Part shown: piece after piece, positions 1-2,972 of the stretch
How positions within the stretch are numbered: position 1 is the first letter of the stretch
Layout of the letters: the number at the start of each line of letters is the position of its first letter
DNA from: Candidatus Aenigmatarchaeota archaeon
Lineage (GTDB): Archaea > Aenigmatarchaeota > Aenigmatarchaeia > QMZP01
Reading direction: 5' to 3'
DNA: 5,003 nucleotides
Assembly (NCBI GenBank): GCA_016867675.1
Contig: VGIZ01000056.1
Span: forward strand, 1 to 5,003
The notes under the pieces: model-generated
What the model saw: only the letters and a program-made list of their open reading frames with translations
Told to the model about the DNA's origin: nothing
Databases searched by the model: none
Translations under genes and position numbers: made by a program

Positions 1-303
1 GTTTGTTCCTTGCCATACAACCTCCCAGCTGCCGTCAGGCTTCTGCAGCTCAACCCTGTCGATATTGAAATCCCCAGCAGAAACGCCTGTGAAATGAATT
101 TCCAGTGCAGTGGCATAGACGCTGTCTGCAAACCCAAGCTCTATGGCGCTATTGCTGGACAGCGCCTTCTTGCACCATGCTGACGGCGACTTCCATGAAT
201 TGCACGAACCATCATTCACACCCACTGCGAATGCAGCCTTCCACGCATCGTTGTAATAATTTGCGGCTGCGGCTGCGGACGCCCACTGGCTCTGCGGGGA
301 CTG
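1..303 (-). repeat. Discoidin-like repeat copy 2 in gene C, cut by window edge
   Basis: Residues 566-666 of gene C repeat residues 263-363 without gaps. DNA similarity is also clear, for example the shared GCCCACTGGCT near 281-291 and 1190-1200. The rest of the domain lies beyond the left edge. Confidence 0.8.
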
Positions 304-1998
304 GCTTGCGCATACTCCGTTATTGCAGCCGTATTGGCAGGAGGAGACCTTTTCCTCCTCAATCGTAAGGTCGCTGAAGCACGCACCGTTGCTGCAGCCC
401 TTGTTATAGCAGTTCCTTTTCCTGTATACGTCGTTCCCCTTGCAATAATTAGCCTGCCAGCCTTCGCAATATGAAGAGCCGCAGTCCTGCTTCAACGTTG
501 GCGTGTCAGTATTGCTGCAGGACGCGTTTGCGGTTCCTGGGTTGTTGCATGTGTATGTCCTCCAGTTCTGGAAAACGTCATTGCCCGAGCATGAAGCATT
601 CCCAACCCAGCCGTCTGTTCCGCATTCGGAGTTTTTCGTGCAGGTCACGTTGCAGCTCTGGTTGGTTGCAGGCTTGCTGTTCTGGGTGCTGCAGTTGTTC
701 ATGTCAATGCACGTCCTTGTCTGCTGGTTGCCTATGCAGGTGCCCCAGTTGGAACACACCCAGCTCTCGTTGCAGGCTGTCTGGTTTCCTTCATAGCCTG
801 TCAGCCTTACCGCGTCCACGCACCCCCAGTAGCCCGGCTTGGTCGTCACCCTCACCTTCCTGGCAAGGTAGCTCTTTGCCGCGAATGTTACGCCTAGGAC
901 GCAGTTCCTGTTGGTGCCCTGCCACACGGTATCCGAGCTTCCGTCATCCTTTACGAGCTCGACCCTGGCTGCGTCGAAGTCTGCTTGGGAAGCCCCGTTG
1001 AAGTATATCTCCAGCCCGGAGGCATAGACGCTGCTGCTGAACGTCAGCTCTATGCTCCCGTTGCCTGACGCTGTTTTCTTGCACCAGGCAGAATTCGCCT
1101 TCCACGAGTTGCAGGAACCGTCATTGGCCCCTGTCGCGAATGCAGCCTTCCAGTTGTCGTTGTAATACTCGGCGGATGAGGCTGCGGACGCCCACTGGCT
1201 TTGCGGGGACTGATTTGCGGGCGAGGAAACGACCACGGTGCCGTTGTTTGTTGTCACGCCTGCAACAGTCTGCAGCAGCTCGTTGACCAGCGTGACGCCC
1301 GCCAGGCCGATGCTGCCTGTTCCGGCTTTCGTGGCGTTGAATGTTATTGTTGCAAGGTTGCCCGTGCCGCTGATGCCATTCTGCGTGCCAATCCGTGTGA
1401 CAGCCAAGTTGACCCTGCCTTTGGTGTTGTTTGTGCTGTTCGTTGAGAATGTGCTCGCTCCGTCCTTCTTCAGGAAGTTTCCTTCCGTTATGCTGACAGC
1501 ATTCATTATCGTGGAGTTGAAAAGCAGTACCACATCAAATGCATACACCGTGACAGGCGAGTCTATGGTTATGTTGATGCTGAAGCCGTCGCCGAGAATC
1601 ACGCCTGCGTAGCCTGGCGTCACGTTGACAGGCGGGTCAAGCACAGGCGGGCTCTCGTCCTGCACGCCGAAGTTCTTGCCGACGGTGGCAAGGTCGAAGA
1701 CGTCTATCCTGTCAACGGTGTTCGCAACATCTGCATTGGGGTTCCAGTTTGGATCCCCCGGTTCGGAGCCGTATGCCAGCCCGACCGCTGCCAAATCAAA
1801 TATGTCAACCCTGGCGTCATTGTTCGTGTCGCCTTTCAGCAGGTTCCTGTTCATCAGCATGGCAAGGTCAGTGACACCCACCTTCCCGTCGTGGTTCATG
1901 TCCTGCAAGGCCGCAGCCGAGGCGGAAGCAGACACCGACAAAAGCATGATTACGCAGCTAAGAAGCGCAAGCGCCAGCGCCCCACCCGTCTTTTTCAT
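1..1998 (-). CDS. Secreted scaffold-like protein with dockerin loops, cohesin and discoidin-like repeats (gene C, 3' partial)
   Basis: ATG at 1998..1996 opens a frame with no stop to the left edge, 666 codons, so the C-terminus is missing. The order is: Sec signal peptide (MKK, hydrophobic core about 6-22, small-residue cleavage region SASASAA near 23-30); dockerin-type loops at 33-44, 57-68 and about 90-102; cohesin (about 120-258); discoidin/F5-8C-like domain (263-404); TSP1-like module (409-449) with WVC, WGTC and QQTRTC; Cys-rich region (450-563) ending in CQYGCNNGVC; and a second discoidin-like copy (566 to the edge). The start is firm: the signal peptide begins there, and a GCGTGA sequence overlapping gene B's stop sits 5 nt upstream. 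Carrying both cohesin and dockerin, it resembles an adaptor or scaffold. The discoidin-like domains suggest carbohydrate or surface binding, as is common in that fold. No enzyme domain is visible. Confidence 0.88.
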   Translation of the reverse strand, partial: MKKTGGALALALLSCVIMLLSVSASASAAALQDMNHDGKVGVTDLAMLMNRNLLKGDTNNDARVDIFDLAAVGLAYGSEPGDPNWNPNADVANTVDRIDVFDLATVGKNFGVQDESPPVLDPPVNVTPGYAGVILGDGFSINITIDSPVTVYAFDVVLLFNSTIMNAVSITEGNFLKKDGASTFSTNSTNNTKGRVNLAVTRIGTQNGISGTGNLATITFNATKAGTGSIGLAGVTLVNELLQTVAGVTTNNGTVVVSSPANQSPQSQWASAASSAEYYNDNWKAAFATGANDGSCNSWKANSAWCKKTASGNGSIELTFSSSVYASGLEIYFNGASQADFDAARVELVKDDGSSDTVWQGTNRNCVLGVTFAAKSYLARKVRVTTKPGYWGCVDAVRLTGYEGNQTACNESWVCSNWGTCIGNQQTRTCIDMNNCSTQNSKPATNQSCNVTCTKNSECGTDGWVGNASCSGNDVFQNWRTYTCNNPGTANASCSNTDTPTLKQDCGSSYCEGWQANYCKGNDVYRKRNCYNKGCSNGACFSDLTIEEEKVSSCQYGCNNGVCASQSPQSQWASAAAAANYYNDAWKAAFAVGVNDGSCNSWKSPSAWCKKALSSNSAIELGFADSVYATALEIHFTGVSAGDFNIDRVELQKPDGSWEVVWQGTN
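310..651 (-). other. Cys-rich region of gene C ending in CQYGC
   Basis: Residues 450-563 carry about 16 Cys, with SECGTDGW, GNDVFQNWRTYTCNNPGTA, SYCEGW, GNDVYRKRNC and a final EEEKVSSCQYGC. The end matches the EEERLVENCQYGC sequence at the right edge of the window in gene A, so A probably has the same type of module just upstream of what is visible. Its function is unknown; it looks like a disulfide-stabilised spacer. Confidence 0.65.
652..774 (-). other. TSP1-like module of gene C
   Basis: Residues 409-449 show C409, WVC, NWGTC, QQTRTC, DMNNC and a closing QSC. It has the same WxxW and QTRTC pattern as the gene B module but follows the discoidin-like domain here. Confidence 0.72.
910..1212 (-). 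repeat. Discoidin-like repeat copy 1 (matched part) in gene C
   Basis: Residues 263-363 of gene C are the part that matches copy 2; the full domain runs on to about residue 404 (to 787). It starts QSPQSQWASAA and includes WKAAFA, SWK, AWCKK, IELTF, VYASGLEIYF, RVELV and VWQGTN. The fold fits the F5/8C (discoidin) galactose-binding-like family. Copy 2 lies exactly 909 nt away, with 70 of 101 residues identical by hand count and no gaps. Confidence 0.8.
1225..1641 (-). other. Cohesin domain of gene C
   Basis: Residues about 120-258 start after a Pro-rich linker. They contain GDGFSINITID, VYAFDVVLLF, EGNFLKKDGAST, TRIGTQNGISGTGNLATITF and KAGTGSIGL. These are the strands and SGxGxL turn expected of a cohesin, and the domain is clearly related to the gene B copy. 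Confidence 0.85.
1666..1902 (-). other. Dockerin-type loops of gene C
   Basis: Three calcium-loop-like repeats follow the signal peptide. Loop 1 has D33, N35, D37, G38, V40 and D44. Loop 2 has D57, N59, D61, V64 and D68, followed by LAAVGLAYG. Loop 3 has D90, N93, D96, I98 and D102, followed by LATVGKNFG, with its spacing one residue longer than canonical. Loops 2 and 3 look like the dockerin pair; loop 1 is an extra single repeat. Confidence 0.82.
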
Positions 1999-2010
1999 CT
2001 CATTCACGCC
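1999..2010 (-). promoter_or_regulatory. Ribosome binding site of gene C overlapping gene B stop
   Basis: On the minus strand the sequence reads GGCGTGAATGAG immediately before ATG at 1998. The GCGTGA part resembles the archaeal GGTGA site, contains gene B's TGA and lies 5 nt from the ATG. This suggests coupled translation of B and C. The match is imperfect. Confidence 0.45.
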
Positions 2011-2954
2011 GCTATGTTTATCACACTGCTGCCTGAAACCGGTATGTTCAAGGCCTGCAGGTCTGGACCGACTATCGTCACATTACCAAGGCTCAGGCTC
2101 GCTGCCCCCGCCGCGTCCGCGCTGAAGACAACATCCATCAGCACGCCGCTGCCTGAAACCCCGCTTTGGGTGCCCATCCTTGTATTCCCATAGCGTATCC
2201 TGCCGTTGGAATGGTAGTTCGTGATTACAGGATACGTGCTTGCTCCATCCTGCTTCAGGAAGCCCCCCTCTGTTGCATTCGTGGCATTTATTTTGCTGTT
2301 GTCATAGTTGAGGTCAAACTGAACCGCATAGATGCTCTCCGTTGTATTGATATAGACATACATGCTGAAGGTTGAGTTTTGTGACTTGCTTATGCTCAGT
2401 GTGCTTGGCATGAGGCAGATGCCGTTGCAGCCGCTGCTTGGCTCGGCTGGCGGCGCGTACGTGCAATTCCGGGTCTCTGTCCTTGAGCTTGTGCCGCACA
2501 ATGTGTCTGTGCACGTCCTTGTCTGCGAACCCTGCGGCGAGCATGACGACCACACCGCGCAGTCCCATGAAGGGCTGCAGGGCGCCGCCCCGCCGCCTCC
2601 CCCGCCACCGGAAGAGCCTCCGCCACTGTTAGTGACTGTAGTAGTTCTGTTTGCTGTCTGGTTCTGCTGGGTGGCGCTTGTGCCGTTGCTGGCAGGCTGC
2701 GTTCCCGAAGAGCTTGACGCGCTTGCCTGATCCCCGCCGGACTGGTTTTGTGCGGGTGTTCCTATGACCAGGCCTGACAGGTTGTTCTGCGCAACCCCCG
2801 CATTTATGCCGCTGCTGCCCTGCGGGCTAAAGGTGACGAAACCGGTGATGGAAGCCGCATAAATGCCTGCAGCGGCGACTACCAAAATGACGACCAGAGC
2901 CAGAACCAATGCTGCCCCTTTCAAGCTATCATCCCCGGAACTTCTTGGATACAA
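2004..2954 (-). CDS. Membrane-anchored cohesin protein with TSP1-like module (gene B)
   Basis: A 316-residue protein starting at TTG 2954. An in-frame TTG at 2924 would give 306 residues beginning with K-G and the hydrophobic segment; it is preceded by a GGGGAT sequence 6 nt upstream and may be the real start. The order is: one hydrophobic membrane segment (about 13-35); a flexible low-complexity linker rich in Ser, Thr, Asn and Gln (45-110) ending in a Gly run (111-122); a TSP1-like module (126-164) with WDC, WSSC and QTRTC; and a cohesin domain (about 182-316) that ends the protein. Eleven N-x-S/T sequons were counted by hand. The likely topology is N-terminus in the membrane, with the cohesin held outside on a long stalk. 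It begins 18 nt after gene A's stop and ends 5 nt before gene C's ATG. Inferred role: receptor for dockerin proteins such as A and C. The cohesin call is strong; the partner assignment is inference. Confidence 0.88.
   Translation of the reverse strand: MYPRSSGDDSLKGAALVLALVVILVVAAAGIYAASITGFVTFSPQGSSGINAGVAQNNLSGLVIGTPAQNQSGGDQASASSSSGTQPASNGTSATQQNQTANRTTTVTNSGGGSSGGGGGGGAAPCSPSWDCAVWSSCSPQGSQTRTCTDTLCGTSSRTETRNCTYAPPAEPSSGCNGICLMPSTLSISKSQNSTFSMYVYINTTESIYAVQFDLNYDNSKINATNATEGGFLKQDGASTYPVITNYHSNGRIRYGNTRMGTQSGVSGSGVLMDVVFSADAAGAASLSLGNVTIVGPDLQALNIPVSGSSVINIAA
2007..2411 (-). other. Cohesin domain of gene B
   Basis: Residues about 182-316. Family features are the early strand STFSMYVYIN, the strand YAVQFDLNYD (a dockerin-contacting strand in known cohesins), EGGFLKQDG, GTQSGVSGSGVLMDVVF and the AAGAASLSL stretch. 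It aligns without gaps to the gene C cohesin over residues 228-295 of B and 171-238 of C, with 32 of 68 identities counted by hand. It forms the C-terminal end of the protein and has no later anchor. Confidence 0.85.
2463..2579 (-). other. TSP1-like module of gene B
   Basis: Residues 126-164 show C126, W130-x-C132, W135-S-S-C138, QTRTC and CTDTLC, ending TRNC. The WxxW and QTRxC arrangement is typical of thrombospondin type 1-like repeats common in archaeal surface proteins. The module separates the flexible linker from the cohesin. Confidence 0.72.
2580..2822 (-). other. Low-complexity stalk of gene B (Ser/Thr/Asn/Gln then poly-Gly)
   Basis: Residues 45-125 lack predicted structure. They are rich in Ser, Thr, Asn, Gln and Ala, carry five N-x-S/T sequons (N58, N70, N90, N98, N102), and end in a run of seven Gly after GGGSS. 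The Gly run makes the DNA at 2581-2640 very GC-rich (44 of 60 bases). It probably spaces the cohesin away from the membrane. Confidence 0.75.
2925..2936 (-). promoter_or_regulatory. Possible ribosome binding site for an internal TTG start of gene B
   Basis: GGGGATGATAGC precedes the in-frame TTG at 2924..2922. GGGGAT differs by one base from GGTGAT, with a 6-nt spacer. No comparable site lies before the TTG at 2954, which is preceded by an A-rich CTTAAAAAAC. This favours, but does not prove, the shorter start. Confidence 0.35.
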
Positions 2955-2972
2955 GTTTTTTAAGGCTTGTTG

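Noticed and set aside
471..1001. Plus-strand open frame of 176 codons
   Set aside because: It lies entirely opposite gene C, and its product is rich in Ser, Arg and Cys with no domain pattern. It is a shadow of the minus-strand coding sequence.
1939..1998. Possible lipoprotein signal in gene C (LLSC at residues 12-15)
   Set aside because: The Cys lies in the middle of the hydrophobic core with more hydrophobic residues after it, and a better small-residue cleavage region follows at 23-30. It looks like an ordinary Sec signal.
1625..2125. Plus-strand open frame of 166 codons spanning the B/C junction
   Set aside because: It runs antisense to the dockerin region and signal peptide of C and the end of B, both of which have clear domain evidence. 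No domain is visible in its own translation.
2579..2630. Very GC-rich stretch as a structured RNA or regulatory hairpin
   Set aside because: It is fully explained by the Gly/Ser linker codons of gene B.
2956..2961. Run of six T on the plus strand as a terminator
   Set aside because: Transcription of these genes is on the other strand, where this is an A run inside a very short intergenic gap. No stem precedes it.
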